A stretch of 21,284 nucleotides of DNA from JACDHQ01 sp036401195 (GCA_036401195.1 DASWVQ010000157.1:1-21284), one strand, 5' to 3'. Counted from the stretch's first letter, positions 1 through 8,631 are shown. Translations and numbers: made by a program. The notes: generated by a model not told the origin, from the sequence alone.

Positions 1-3000
1 CCCCTGCGCCCGCTCGGCGGCGCGGATCTCCTTCGTGGCCTCCACGCCGTCGAGCTCCGGCATCTGGATGTCCATGAGCACCAGGTCGTAGCTGCCGGCG
101 AGCGCCGCGCGCACCGCCTCGCGCCCGTTGTCCACCAGCTCTACCACATAGCCGCGCGCGCGCAGCAGCCCGGAGGCCACCGTCTGGTTCACCGGGTTGT
201 CCTCCGCCACCAGCACGCGCAGGTCGCGCCGGGCGTCCATCAGCGTCGCCCGCGTCACCATGCGCGTGGGCGGGGCGCCGCTCCCGTCGAGGAGCTGGGC
301 CACCGCGGCGATGAGGTCGGGGCGCGCGATCGGCTTGGTGAGGAAGGCCGCGATCCCCAGCGCCCGGGCCTGCCGCATGTCCTCCGGCCCGCTCGCGGAG
401 GTGAGCAGCACCACGCGCGTGCCGTCGAGGGCGGGCGAGGCCTTGATGGCGCGCGCGAGCTCGAAGCCGTCGCGCTCCGGCATGTTCCGGTCGAGGATCA
501 CCACCTGGAAGGGGTGGCCGGCCTCGCGTGCCGCGCGCAGTGCCTGCTCCCCCTCGTGGGCGCTGGCCGCCTCCTGCGCGGTCGCCCCGGCCCACTCGAG
601 GATCTGGCGCGCCACGAGGCGGTTGAGCGGGTGGTCGTCCACCACCAGCACGCGCGCCCCGGTGAGTCGCGGCGCCGCGGGGAGGTGCCCCGGGATCGCC
701 GCCGGGTCGCCGGCGAAGAGGGGGACCGTGAAGGTGAAGCGGCTCCCGCGCCCCTCCTCGCTCTCGGCGCGGATGGTGCCGCCCATGAGGTGCACGAGCC
801 GGTGCACGATCGCCAGCCCGAGCCCCGTGCCCCCGAACTGGCGCGTGGTGGAGGAGTCGGCCTGCACGAACTCCTGGAAGATCGGTTGCAGCTTGTCGGC
901 GGGGATCCCGATGCCGGTGTCGCTCACGGAGAAGGTGAGGCTCACCGCGCCCCCCGCGTCCTCCACCGCCTCCCCGGGCTCGGCGAGGCCTACGCGGATC
1001 ACCACCTCTCCGTCGCGGGTGAACTTCACCGCGTTGCTCACGAGGTTGGTGAGCACCTGCTGGAGCCGCACCGGGTCGCCCACCACCACCGCCGGCACCT
1101 CGGGGTGGAGGTCCACCACCAGCTCGTTGCCGCGCTGTGCGGCCCGCACGGCGAGCAGCCGCACCGCGCCGTCCACGGTGCGCGGCAGGTCGAAGGGGAT
1201 CGCCTCGAGGGTGAGCTGCCCCGCCTCGATCTTGGAGAAGTCGAGGATGTCGTCGAGGATGCGGAGCAGCGACTCGGCGGAGCTCTTCACGAGCTGCGCC
1301 GCCTGCCGCTGCTCCGGGCTCAGGTCCGTGTCCAGCAGCAGCTCGGTCATCCCGAGCACGCCGTTCATCGGCGTGCGGATCTCGTGGCTCATGTTGGCGA
1401 GGAAGGCGCTCTTCATGGCGCTCGCGCGCTGCGCCTCCTGCACGAGCTGCTGCTGGAGCTCCTCCTGGCGCTTGCGCACCGTCACGTCGCGCGCGATGCC
1501 GAGCACCCCCAGCTTCTCCCCGTTCGCGCCGAGGAGGGGGGTGCGCATCGTCTCGAGCAGGCACTCCTTGCCGTCGGCGCCCCGGTACCAGGCCTCGGTG
1601 GTGACCGGCTCGCCCGTCTCCAGGGCGCGGCGGTCGCCGTCGTCGATCACCGCCGCCTCGGCGGGGCTGAAGATCTCCGCGGGGGTCTTCCCCACCATCG
1701 CCGCCTCGGGCACCCCCGCGAACTTCTCGAAGGCGGCGTTGCACCCGCGATACGCCCCGTCGGGATCCTTGTAGAAGATGAGGTCCGTGGAGTTGTTGAT
1801 CAGCGAGCGCACCAGCGAGTTCTGGCGCACCGACTCGGCGAGCGCCTCGCGGTCGCGCAGCCGCTCCACCACCCCGCGCGCGAGCCGGCCGAAGAGCAGC
1901 GAGCCGATGAGGATGATGATGAACGCCGCGACCGCGGCGATCACCGCCGTGCGCACGAAGGGGCCGCGCACCTCGGCCAGGTCGATGGAGCCGATGAGGC
2001 CGAGGCGCAGGGTGGGGATGTAGTCGTAGGCGGCCACCACCTCGTGGTTGAGGCGGTTGCGGAGCACGAAGGCGCCGGTGCGGTGCGCCAGCGCGCGCCG
2101 CATGGGCTCCCCCGCCTGCACCCCGCGGGCGACCACCGGCATCCCCGGCAGCAGGTAGTGCGACACGCCGTCCACGCGGCGCCCCAGCACGAACTCCCCC
2201 GTCTCGCCGAAGCCGCCCAGCTCCGCGAGGGTGCGCGCGGCGGCGAGCTGCCGCTCGGCGAGGGACCGGCCCGGATCGTCGGCGCGCTCCACCATCGCGC
2301 GGCGCGTGCGCACCTCCGCGCGGAGGAAGCGCTCGGCGCTCGAGATCGCCTCGGTGTAGAGGGCGATGATCGTCATCGCGCCGATCGCCAGCGAGACGAT
2401 GTTCATCGTGACCGCGAGGTAGCTGAGCTGCCGGCGATCGCCGCTGGTGTAGCGCACCGTGCCCACCAGCATGGCCCCCACCAGGAGCACGCCGCACCCC
2501 GCGATCACCGCCGCAAAGATCGGCGCGCTGGTGGTCATGTGCGGCGGGGCCACCAGCCGCTCCGGCAGGGTGAAGCTCGCGGCCTCGATCGCGGCATAGT
2601 GGATGAGGCTCACCGCCAGCGCGAGGAGCATCGCGGCGAGCACGCGGCGGCGCACGGCGCGCCCCCCGCGCTCCCCGCGAAGCCGCACGGCCACCGCCAC
2701 CCCCCCGGTCGACGTCACCACCGCCACCAGCGCGGCCAGCACGATCCCGCCCGGGGCGAAGTGGAGCTCCGCGTCGAGCCGCATCGCCTCCATCCCCACG
2801 AAGTGCATCGTGAGGATCCCGGCGGCCATCAACGCCCCACCCCCCAGCAGCTCCCCGCGCGGCAGCGCCGGCCGCGTGGCCAGGGTGATCGCCACGAACC
2901 CCGTGAGCACCGCGAAGCCGGCGGAGACGACCGTCAGGGTGGGATCGTACGACACGGGCAGCGGGAGCTCGAAGGCGAGCATCCCGATGAAGTGCATCGC

Positions 3001-3201
3001 CCAGGTGCCGAAGCCGAAGGCGAGGGCGGCGCCCGCGAGCCAGGGGCGGCGGAGACCGCCGGCCCCGCGCACGGCGTAGCGGGTGAGGTCGAGCGCGCCG
3101 TAGAGGCCCAGCGAGGCCACCAGCCAGGAGAGCACGACCAGCACCGGCTCGTGCTGCGACTCCAGGGCGAAGGCGGCGGGGGTAGCGGGAGCGACGATCA
3201 C
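1..3201 (-). CDS. MHYT/Cache-like/PAS hybrid sensor histidine kinase with two receiver domains (3' end missing)
   Basis: At least 1067 residues are visible and the gene runs off the left edge. In order: a multi-pass membrane sensor with MHYT-type motifs MHFIGM (about 69-74) and MHFVGM (about 132-137) and a degenerate third (LIHYAA, about 199-204); another membrane segment near 265-285; an extracytoplasmic Cache-like stretch (GETGEFVLGRR to GSIDLAEV, about 315-410); a membrane helix (about 415-440); a PAS domain (about 463-590); a HisKA domain with SHEIRTP and phospho-acceptor His606; and an ATPase domain with DTGIG and GGTGLGL. Two receiver domains follow, with acceptor aspartates at about 904 and 1044. 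MHYT domains are proposed to bind metals and sense diatomic gases; the signal here is unknown. GTG at 3201 is chosen because the membrane region begins about 20 residues later and no better in-frame start lies upstream. No Shine-Dalgarno is visible. An Hpt domain could follow outside the window. Confidence 0.93.
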   Translation of the reverse strand, partial: MIVAPATPAAFALESQHEPVLVVLSWLVASLGLYGALDLTRYAVRGAGGLRRPWLAGAALAFGFGTWAMHFIGMLAFELPLPVSYDPTLTVVSAGFAVLTGFVAITLATRPALPRGELLGGGALMAAGILTMHFVGMEAMRLDAELHFAPGGIVLAALVAVVTSTGGVAVAVRLRGERGGRAVRRRVLAAMLLALAVSLIHYAAIEAASFTLPERLVAPPHMTTSAPIFAAVIAGCGVLLVGAMLVGTVRYTSGDRRQLSYLAVTMNIVSLAIGAMTIIALYTEAISSAERFLRAEVRTRRAMVERADDPGRSLAERQLAAARTLAELGGFGETGEFVLGRRVDGVSHYLLPGMPVVARGVQAGEPMRRALAHRTGAFVLRNRLNHEVVAAYDYIPTLRLGLIGSIDLAEVRGPFVRTAVIAAVAAFIIILIGSLLFGRLARGVVERLRDREALAESVRQNSLVRSLINNSTDLIFYKDPDGAYRGCNAAFEKFAGVPEAAMVGKTPAEIFSPAEAAVIDDGDRRALETGEPVTTEAWYRGADGKECLLETMRTPLLGANGEKLGVLGIARDVTVRKRQEELQQQLVQEAQRASAMKSAFLANMSHEIRTPMNGVLGMTELLLDTDLSPEQRQAAQLVKSSAESLLRILDDILDFSKIEAGQLTLEAIPFDLPRTVDGAVRLLAVRAAQRGNELVVDLHPEVPAVVVGDPVRLQQVLTNLVSNAVKFTRDGEVVIRVGLAEPGEAVEDAGGAVSLTFSVSDTGIGIPADKLQPIFQEFVQADSSTTRQFGGTGLGLAIVHRLVHLMGGTIRAESEEGRGSRFTFTVPLFAGDPAAIPGHLPAAPRLTGARVLVVDDHPLNRLVARQILEWAGATAQEAASAHEGEQALRAAREAGHPFQVVILDRNMPERDGFELARAIKASPALDGTRVVLLTSASGPEDMRQARALGIAAFLTKPIARPDLIAAVAQLLDGSGAPPTRMVTRATLMDARRDLRVLVAEDNPVNQTVASGLLRARGYVVELVDNGREAVRAALAGSYDLVLMDIQMPELDGVEATKEIRAAERAQG

Positions 3202-3286
3202 GGGCGCGGGAAGAGGGGGGACGGACCCACCGGCCGGTGCCGGGCCGTTAGAATAATAGGGATACCCTGCCCCGAACCCAGCACCA
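3202..3286. promoter_or_regulatory. divergent promoter region between the sensor kinase and prfC
   Basis: This 85-base gap separates two divergently read genes. It holds the only AT-rich island nearby (3248-3264, gttagaataatagggat). That island gives TAGAAT as a possible -10 for prfC and TATTCT/TATTAT for the kinase. No good -35 box is visible on either strand, so exact promoters are not assigned. Neither start codon (both GTG) has a clear Shine-Dalgarno. Confidence 0.4.
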
Positions 3287-4912
<1,626 letters not shown>

Positions 4913-4932
4913 CCGCACCGCTCGACGGGGGT

Positions 4933-4989
4933 GGTGTTCCCGCGACCGGACGGCGCGCCGGCGGCGCGCACGGTCGCCGGGGGGACACC
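4933..4989 (+). repeat. hairpin 1 downstream of prfC
   Basis: Long imperfect stem. ggtgttccc (4933-4941) pairs with gggggacacc (end 4989) with one G-U pair. After a 3-base bulge, gcgaccg (4942-4948) pairs with cggtcgc (4971-4977). An inner stem gcgcgcc (4953-4959) pairs with ggcgcgc (4963-4969) over the loop ggc. It begins about 20 bases after the prfC stop and is probably part of a termination or 3'-end protection structure. Confidence 0.6.
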
Positions 4990-4991
4990 CC

Positions 4992-5035
4992 TGTCTCGCT
5001 CGAGTCCTTCCCGCCGTTCCGGCTCGAGTGAGACA
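4992..5035 (+). repeat. hairpin 2 downstream of prfC
   Basis: tgtctcgctcgag (4992-5004) pairs with ctcgagtgagaca (5023-5035), 13 pairs with one G-U. Its right arm shares three bases with the left arm of the next hairpin, so the two outer ends compete. Confidence 0.6.
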
Positions 5036-5102
5036 CGAGGGGCCCCCGGGAGACCGTGCGCGTCGCAGACGCGCCGGGCGGTCTCCCGGGGGCCCCTCGT
5101 GT
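5033..5102. terminator. 24-bp perfect inverted repeat, likely bidirectional terminator
   Basis: The arms 5033-5056 and 5079-5102 are perfect 24-base reverse complements. The loop itself folds: gcgcgtc (5058-5064) pairs with gacgcgc (5068-5074) over gca. The structure lies between the ends of two converging genes, prfC (plus) and the 177-aa gene (minus, stop at 5110-5112), which fits a shared terminator. There is no clean T-tract on either side, so it is not a textbook intrinsic terminator. Confidence 0.7.
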
Positions 5103-5109
5103 CGAACGC

Positions 5110-5643
5110 TTACGCTGCCGTCGTCTGCTGGTGGCGCGCCAGCGCCTCGCGGATCGGCTGCATGCACCGCTCGGCGAGCGCGGAGGAGTCGTACGCGGTC
5201 GCGTGGTCGGACTCCGCGCGCCACTTCCAGTCCGCTTCGCTGCTCGCGTCGGCAACCAGCGTCTCTTCCCACAGCGTCTCGGCCGTGCGCGGGGACGCCT
5301 TGTTGCCGTTCTCGGGGAGCCGCTTGGAGCCGGAGGCGACCTGGCCCATCCAGGCCATCACCAGCAGCCGGCCATCGGCGGCGGTGTCGGGGGAGGACCG
5401 GAGCCAGGACAGCGTCAGGGCCACCGGACCAAGCTGCGCGATGCAGCGGCCGGGGGTGACGCGGCAGTCGAGCTTGTCCTCGATGCCCTGGCCACGCAGC
5501 GCGTTCATGTGCGCCGCCACTTCGTCGGCCAGCCGGGTGAACTCGCGCCCGCAGGCGCTGAGCGCGCGGTGCGACTGGAGAAAGGAACCGCGATCCGTGC
5601 CGTGCTCCCTGCCGTACGACTCGTCCGAGAAGCTTTCGATCAT
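5110..5643 (-). CDS. hypothetical protein, 177 aa
   Basis: I do not recognise the family. The product is a soluble-looking mixed protein (MIESFSDESYGREHG start) with no signal peptide or membrane segment and four cysteines. It has a helical N-terminal half (FTRLADEVAAHMNAL) and a Trp-rich stretch (WEETLVADASSEADWKWRAES), and ends in a helical tail. The start at 5643 is chosen because GGAGGG sits four to five bases upstream. An in-frame ATG at 5661 lies upstream of that site and is less likely. The open frame extends to 5748, but the N-terminal extension looks non-coding. It converges on prfC and is probably monocistronic, with its own promoter near 5781-5809. Codon bias is milder than in its neighbours, which may mean later acquisition or weak expression. 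Confidence 0.72.
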   Translation of the reverse strand: MIESFSDESYGREHGTDRGSFLQSHRALSACGREFTRLADEVAAHMNALRGQGIEDKLDCRVTPGRCIAQLGPVALTLSWLRSSPDTAADGRLLVMAWMGQVASGSKRLPENGNKASPRTAETLWEETLVADASSEADWKWRAESDHATAYDSSALAERCMQPIREALARHQQTTAA

Positions 5644-5771
5644 CGTCCCTCCAAATGACATGGCCGTTCCACCGCAACCGAGGTCGGTCATGAACGCAAA
5701 GAGGCCCGCTCGCTTCGGCAGGCCCCTTATCCGGCGGAACTTGTCCACGCGCGCAGGCGCGTGAGTCGCTT

Positions 5772-5809
5772 ACACCTAAATCTATACGGTGTCAGGGTTT
5801 CGCACAACC
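5772..5809 (-). promoter_or_regulatory. candidate promoter with flanking dyad for the 177-aa gene
   Basis: On the minus strand TATAGA (5781-5786) is a good -10, with TTGTGC (5802-5807) 15 bases upstream as a weak -35. The -10 is enclosed by a dyad, ACACC (5772-5776) and GGTGT (5788-5792), which could be a repressor site. The predicted leader to the start at 5643 is about 130 bases. Confidence 0.4.
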
Positions 5810-5892
5810 TGATCCCCCGTTTCGCGCCCGCGTACACGACCAGGCCCGGCGGGAGCACGGGCGATCGGGCCCGCCGCGAACTGCCCAATTGC

Positions 5893-5964
5893 CATGAAGC
5901 GAGAAGGGCACATGAAGCGAATCGGTCCCGACCGAGCGAGGCCCATCCGCTTCATGTGCTTCAT
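5893..5964. repeat. intergenic inverted repeat built from the catgaagcga word
   Basis: gcacatgaagcg (5908-5919) and cgcttcatgtgc (5948-5959) are perfect 12-base reverse complements. The loop contains a second hairpin, tcggt (5922-5926) with accga (5931-5935). The word catgaagcga occurs twice on the left (5893-5902, 5911-5920), and the complement of its core, cgcttcat, lies on the right at 5948-5955. The rest of 5810-6006 shows no gene. The same word builds the much larger hairpin at 16527-16651. Confidence 0.65.
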
Positions 5965-6006
5965 CCCCATCATGTTAGTTCCCGCCGCCGGGCGGCGGCC
6001 CGCTGG

Positions 6007-6894
6007 TCAGCCCACGACCACGCGGACGACGGTCCCCCATGGGTCCGCCACCTCGACCGAGTTGGTACCGTTCGTTACCACATGGCCCGCCCCCTCCAGG
6101 CTGGCCGCCGCGTCTGCTACATCGGACGCGTCCGGCACGACGATCTCCCAGTCGAGGAGGCGCGCGTCGTCCTTCCCCGCGGGCGGAGCGTGCGCCGCCC
6201 AGGTGTTCGTGCCCAGGTGGTGGTGGTAGCCCCCGGCGGCGAGGAAGAGCGCTCCCGGATACGACCACACGGTGCGATCGAAGCCCAGCGCCTCGTGATA
6301 GAACCGCGACGCGCGGTCGATGTCGCCCACGTGCAGGTGCACGTGCCCGATGGTCGTGCCCGCGGGCATCCCGGTCCACGGCGCGGTGGCGCCCGCGGCG
6401 ACCACGGCGGGCGCGTCGAGGGGCAGCGTGGCCATGGTGAGCTCGCGCCCCTCGTGGCGCCAGGCGGCGCGCGGCCGGTCGGCGTAGACCTCGATCCCCA
6501 GGTTGTCGGGGTCCTGCAGGTACACCGCCTCGCTCACCAGGTGATCCGACATCCCCGCCCGCGCGCCGAGGGTGCCGAGATGCGCGACGAAGCGGCCGAG
6601 CGACGCGCGATCGGGGAGCAGGATCGCGACGTGATAGAGCCCGAGCAGTCCGCGCCGCGGGACGGGGTGCACGCCGTCGCGCGCGCGCAGTTCCACCAGC
6701 GGCGTGTCGTCCCGGTGCGCGCCGAGCACCGCCACGTCGCCGTCGCGGTGCAGGGTGCGAAACCCCAGCACGCCCTCGTAGAAGGGGAGCGAGCGCTCCA
6801 GCGACGCGACCTGCAGGCGCACGCGCCCAAGGCGGGTGGCCTCCGGTAGCCGGAAGCCCGGCGGCGCGATGCCGTAGTCGAAGGTGCTGGTCAT
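6007..6894 (-). CDS. VOC-superfamily dioxygenase/glyoxalase-fold protein, CatE-like
   Basis: The 295-aa protein has two vicinal-oxygen-chelate modules (about 20-135 and 180-295), the length and layout of the Bacillus CatE (YfiE) catechol-2,3-dioxygenase group. The C-terminal module holds the expected extradiol-type metal ligands: a histidine in GHVHLHVGD (184-190), one in GGYHHHLGTNTW (about 221-232), and Glu281 in SVEVADPWG. Such enzymes cleave catechol rings with Fe(II) or act on related thiol adducts; the substrate here is inferred. GGAGGA lies about seven bases before the ATG at 6894. The gene follows doxX by 19 bases in the same direction, so they form one operon, the same DoxX-dioxygenase pairing as catDE. 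Its control is probably the MarR protein encoded upstream. A pure glyoxalase role cannot be excluded. Confidence 0.88.
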   Translation of the reverse strand: MTSTFDYGIAPPGFRLPEATRLGRVRLQVASLERSLPFYEGVLGFRTLHRDGDVAVLGAHRDDTPLVELRARDGVHPVPRRGLLGLYHVAILLPDRASLGRFVAHLGTLGARAGMSDHLVSEAVYLQDPDNLGIEVYADRPRAAWRHEGRELTMATLPLDAPAVVAAGATAPWTGMPAGTTIGHVHLHVGDIDRASRFYHEALGFDRTVWSYPGALFLAAGGYHHHLGTNTWAAHAPPAGKDDARLLDWEIVVPDASDVADAAASLEGAGHVVTNGTNSVEVADPWGTVVRVVVG

Positions 6895-6913
6895 GAGGGA
6901 TCCTCCGGGAAGT

Positions 6914-7378
6914 TCAGGCCGCGCGGCGGATGCCGCTGGCGTTCCGGCCGGCGCGCTCCGCCACCTGGCGACGGCTCGCGAGGCGCGCGTCGAGCGACCA
7001 GTCACCGCCGCCCGCGATGGCGATGGCGACCGACGACGCGAGGAGCGCGAGCGGGAATTCGATGCCGTTCGGCGCGAAGAAGCCGGCCGAGAGGTGCGCG
7101 AAGAAGATCGCGCCGATCATGGTGATCGCCAGCCCCAGCCCCGCGAGGCGGGAGAGCAGGCCGATCACCAGCGCGAGCCCGGCGAGGAGTTCCACCACCG
7201 CGGTGAGGGGGCCGGCGATCCCCGGGAGGGGGATCCCCATCTGGGCGAAGGCGCCGGTGACCCCGGCGACACCGTAGACGAAGAGCTTCTGCGCGCCGTG
7301 AGCGATGAAGGTGGCGCCGGTGACGACGCGGACGATGGCGAACGCCGCGTTCACGCGGGTCGGGACGATGGTGGTCAT
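6914..7378 (-). CDS. DoxX family membrane protein, CatD-like
   Basis: The 154-aa protein has four predicted membrane helices (about 8-27, 53-73, 75-97 and 108-124) and the DoxX signature region FIAHGAQKLF (24-33), with Glu63 in the second helix. DoxX proteins are small inner-membrane proteins, several of which are tied to thiol or quinone stress. In Bacillus, CatD (DoxX) is co-transcribed with the dioxygenase CatE and induced by catechol. The same order is seen here, with the dioxygenase 19 bases downstream. The ATG at 7378 has only a weak Shine-Dalgarno (CGGAA). The promoter about 40 bases upstream contains a palindrome shared with the marR promoter, so MarR repression is likely. Confidence 0.9.
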   Translation of the reverse strand: MTTIVPTRVNAAFAIVRVVTGATFIAHGAQKLFVYGVAGVTGAFAQMGIPLPGIAGPLTAVVELLAGLALVIGLLSRLAGLGLAITMIGAIFFAHLSAGFFAPNGIEFPLALLASSVAIAIAGGGDWSLDARLASRRQVAERAGRNASGIRRAA

Positions 7379-7410
7379 TGGTTCCGGGGAATGGGATGAA
7401 TGTGGGAACT

Positions 7411-7434
7411 TATTATGTTATAACACACTTTAAA
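7411..7434 (-). promoter_or_regulatory. doxX operon promoter with MarR-type operator
   Basis: An AT-rich island holds the perfect palindrome TGTTATAACA (7416-7425). Extended to TGTTATAACAC (7416-7426) it matches the marR promoter word TGTTATCACAC (8076-8086) at 10 of 11 positions. On the minus strand TTTAAA (7429-7434) and TAAGTT, 16 bases apart, are a possible -35/-10 pair that would straddle the operator. Confidence 0.62.
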
Positions 7435-7473
7435 TGCGCCGCGTCGGTTCGGGCCGTGGGGCGCCGCTGCGGC

Positions 7474-7497
7474 GCGCGTCGACGCGCGTCGACGCGC
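7474..7497. terminator. 24-bp perfect palindrome after marR
   Basis: Two copies of the 10-mer gcgcgtcgac followed by gcgc make a self-complementary 24-base block. It lies just downstream of the marR stop (minus strand) and upstream of the doxX promoter. A terminator that insulates marR from doxX is the simplest reading, but no T-tract follows. Confidence 0.45.
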
Positions 7498-7515
7498 CGC
7501 ACGACCTCGAGGCAC

Positions 7516-8061
7516 TCAGCGCCCGGCGGACCCCGCCGTGGCGGCCACCCGGGCGGCAGCCTTCGCCGCCCCGCTGGGCCCCGCCCTCTCGCCCCCGCCC
7601 GCGTCGCGCGCAAGCGCCAGGAGCTCGATCAGCTGCCGGAGCTGCGCGGCCGAGAGGTGGCCGAGGGTCTGCTGGTGCATCGCCAGCACCGGGGCGTCGA
7701 GGCTCTTCAGCAGCTTGAGCCCCGCCTTCGTGATGCGGGTGGTGACCAGGCGCCGGTCCCCGCTGTCGCGCTCGCGCTCCACCAGCCCCGCGTCTTCCAT
7801 GCGGTCGAGCAGCCGGGTCACGTCGGGCACCTGCGCCACGAGGCGGTCGCGGATCTCGTGGCGGCACAGCCCCCCCTCCCCCGCCCCGCGCAGGATGCGC
7901 AGCACGTTGTACTGGGTGGGGGTGATCCCGTGCGCCTTCATCGCCTCGGCGAAGGCGTGCCCCACCACGGCGGTCGTCCGCTCGAGGTTGAGGTGGCACT
8001 CTTCCTCGAGGCTGGCAAAGGGCCGGGTCTGCTTGATCTCGGAGCGGAGGTCGGAGGTCAT
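7516..8061 (-). CDS. MarR family transcriptional regulator
   Basis: The 181-aa protein has a winged helix-turn-helix of MarR type. ITPTQYNVLRILRGAG (46-61) leads in, VAQVPDVTRLLDRMEDAGLV (75-94) is the recognition region, RERDSGDRRLVTTRIT (96-111) is the wing with the family's DxRxxxxxLT-like pattern, and a helical dimerisation tail follows. MarR proteins are dimeric repressors released by phenolics, quinones or oxidants. Cys22 and Cys66 are candidate sensors, which is inference. The last 30 residues are Ala/Gly-rich and low in complexity. It starts at the ATG at 8061 with no Shine-Dalgarno; a TTGACA promoter places transcription start at or next to this codon. It probably represses itself and the doxX-dioxygenase operon. 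Confidence 0.92.
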   Translation of the reverse strand: MTSDLRSEIKQTRPFASLEEECHLNLERTTAVVGHAFAEAMKAHGITPTQYNVLRILRGAGEGGLCRHEIRDRLVAQVPDVTRLLDRMEDAGLVERERDSGDRRLVTTRITKAGLKLLKSLDAPVLAMHQQTLGHLSAAQLRQLIELLALARDAGGGERAGPSGAAKAAARVAATAGSAGR

Positions 8062-8066
8062 GCAGG

Positions 8067-8096
8067 AACACTAAGTGTTATCACACTATGTGTCAA
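8067..8096 (-). promoter_or_regulatory. marR promoter and operator (leaderless)
   Basis: On the minus strand TTGACA (8091-8096) is a perfect -35, followed after 17 bases by TAGTGT (8068-8073) as -10. Three overlapping dyads fill it: AACACTAAGTGTT (8067-8079), GTGTTATCACAC (8075-8086) and ACACTATGTGT (8083-8093). Initiation about seven bases after the -10 would fall on the ATG at 8061, giving a leaderless message. A repressor bound here would block polymerase. Confidence 0.72.
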
Positions 8097-8188
8097 GGCC
8101 GAGGAACGGCGGCGCACGGCAACGAACGGCAACTGACGGCCGCCGGCTCTCGGCCTTCGGCCCTCGGCCCTCGGCACGAGATCGGAGG

Positions 8189-8305
8189 CGAGCGGCGCGC
8201 GGGGGCGCGCGCGCTCGATCTTCCTTACCCGGCGAAGTTCACCACGTGCAGTTGGCGCGCTAAAGGGCCGCGAAGCGGCCCAGGCGCGCTTCCGGTTTCG
8301 TGCCG
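8189..8305. repeat. structured core, copy A
   Basis: A GC-rich hairpin starts it (cgagc paired with gctcg around a gcgcgc stretch). A second hairpin follows: outer stem ggcgcgct (8254-8261) with ggcgcgct (8283-8290), using two G-U pairs; AAA on one side and A on the other; inner stem gggccgc (8265-8271) with gcggccc (8275-8281) over the loop gaa. Confidence 0.65.
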
Positions 8306-8423
8306 AGGCCCGACGCCCGAAGCCCGACGCCCCTGCCTGTCGTTGACGTTGACGCTCCAGGAGCGAACCGCGAGGACGGGGGCCTCGGCCCTCAGGCGTC
8401 AGGCCTCGGCAAAAACTCGGAAA

Positions 8424-8541
8424 CGAGCGGCGCGCGCGGTCGCGCGCGCTCGATTTCCCTACTCGGCGAAGGTCAACCTCGATGCGGTTCGCGCGCCAAA
8501 GGGCGGCGCAGCCGCCCAGGCGCGCTTCCGATTCCGTGCCG
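8424..8541. repeat. structured core, copy B
   Basis: Same architecture as copy A. Outer stem gcgcgcc (8491-8497) pairs with ggcgcgc (8519-8525), all Watson-Crick. The unpaired AAA and A are kept. Inner stem gggcggc (8501-8507) pairs with gccgccc (8511-8517) over gca. Relative to copy A, a C-G pair has become G-C, a compensatory change. Confidence 0.65.
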
Positions 8542-8631
8542 CGAGCCGAGGGCCGAGGGCCGAGAGCCGGCGGCCATCAGTTGCCGTCCCGCCCCCAACG
8601 CCGCAACTTCGCTCGCCCCCACCCTCCCCCG

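Larger units (their letters stand above)
8126..8587. repeat. composite intergenic element with 52-bp terminal inverted repeats and two structured cores
   Basis: The left end (8126-8177) and right end (8536-8587) are reverse complements at 48 of 52 positions. Both ends contain tandem cggccct words. Between them lie two direct copies of a roughly 117-base core (8189-8305 and 8424-8541), about 80 percent alike by eye. They are separated by 8306-8423, which holds partial inverted copies of the same end sequence. No credible ORF is present. The element fills almost the whole gap between marR and the PQQ dehydrogenase gene (8097-8631). It is MITE- or REP-like in form, but I do not recognise a known family. 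Confidence 0.75.

Noticed and set aside
5678..5760. Possible tRNA or small RNA upstream of the 177-aa gene
   Set aside because: Short GC stems exist, but no cloverleaf, anticodon arm or T-loop sequence can be built.
8126..8587. Integron attC sites or a CRISPR array as the explanation of the repeats
   Set aside because: There are only two cores, with no regular short repeat-spacer pattern, no attC core words (GTTRRRY/RYYYAAC) and no integrase or cas gene.
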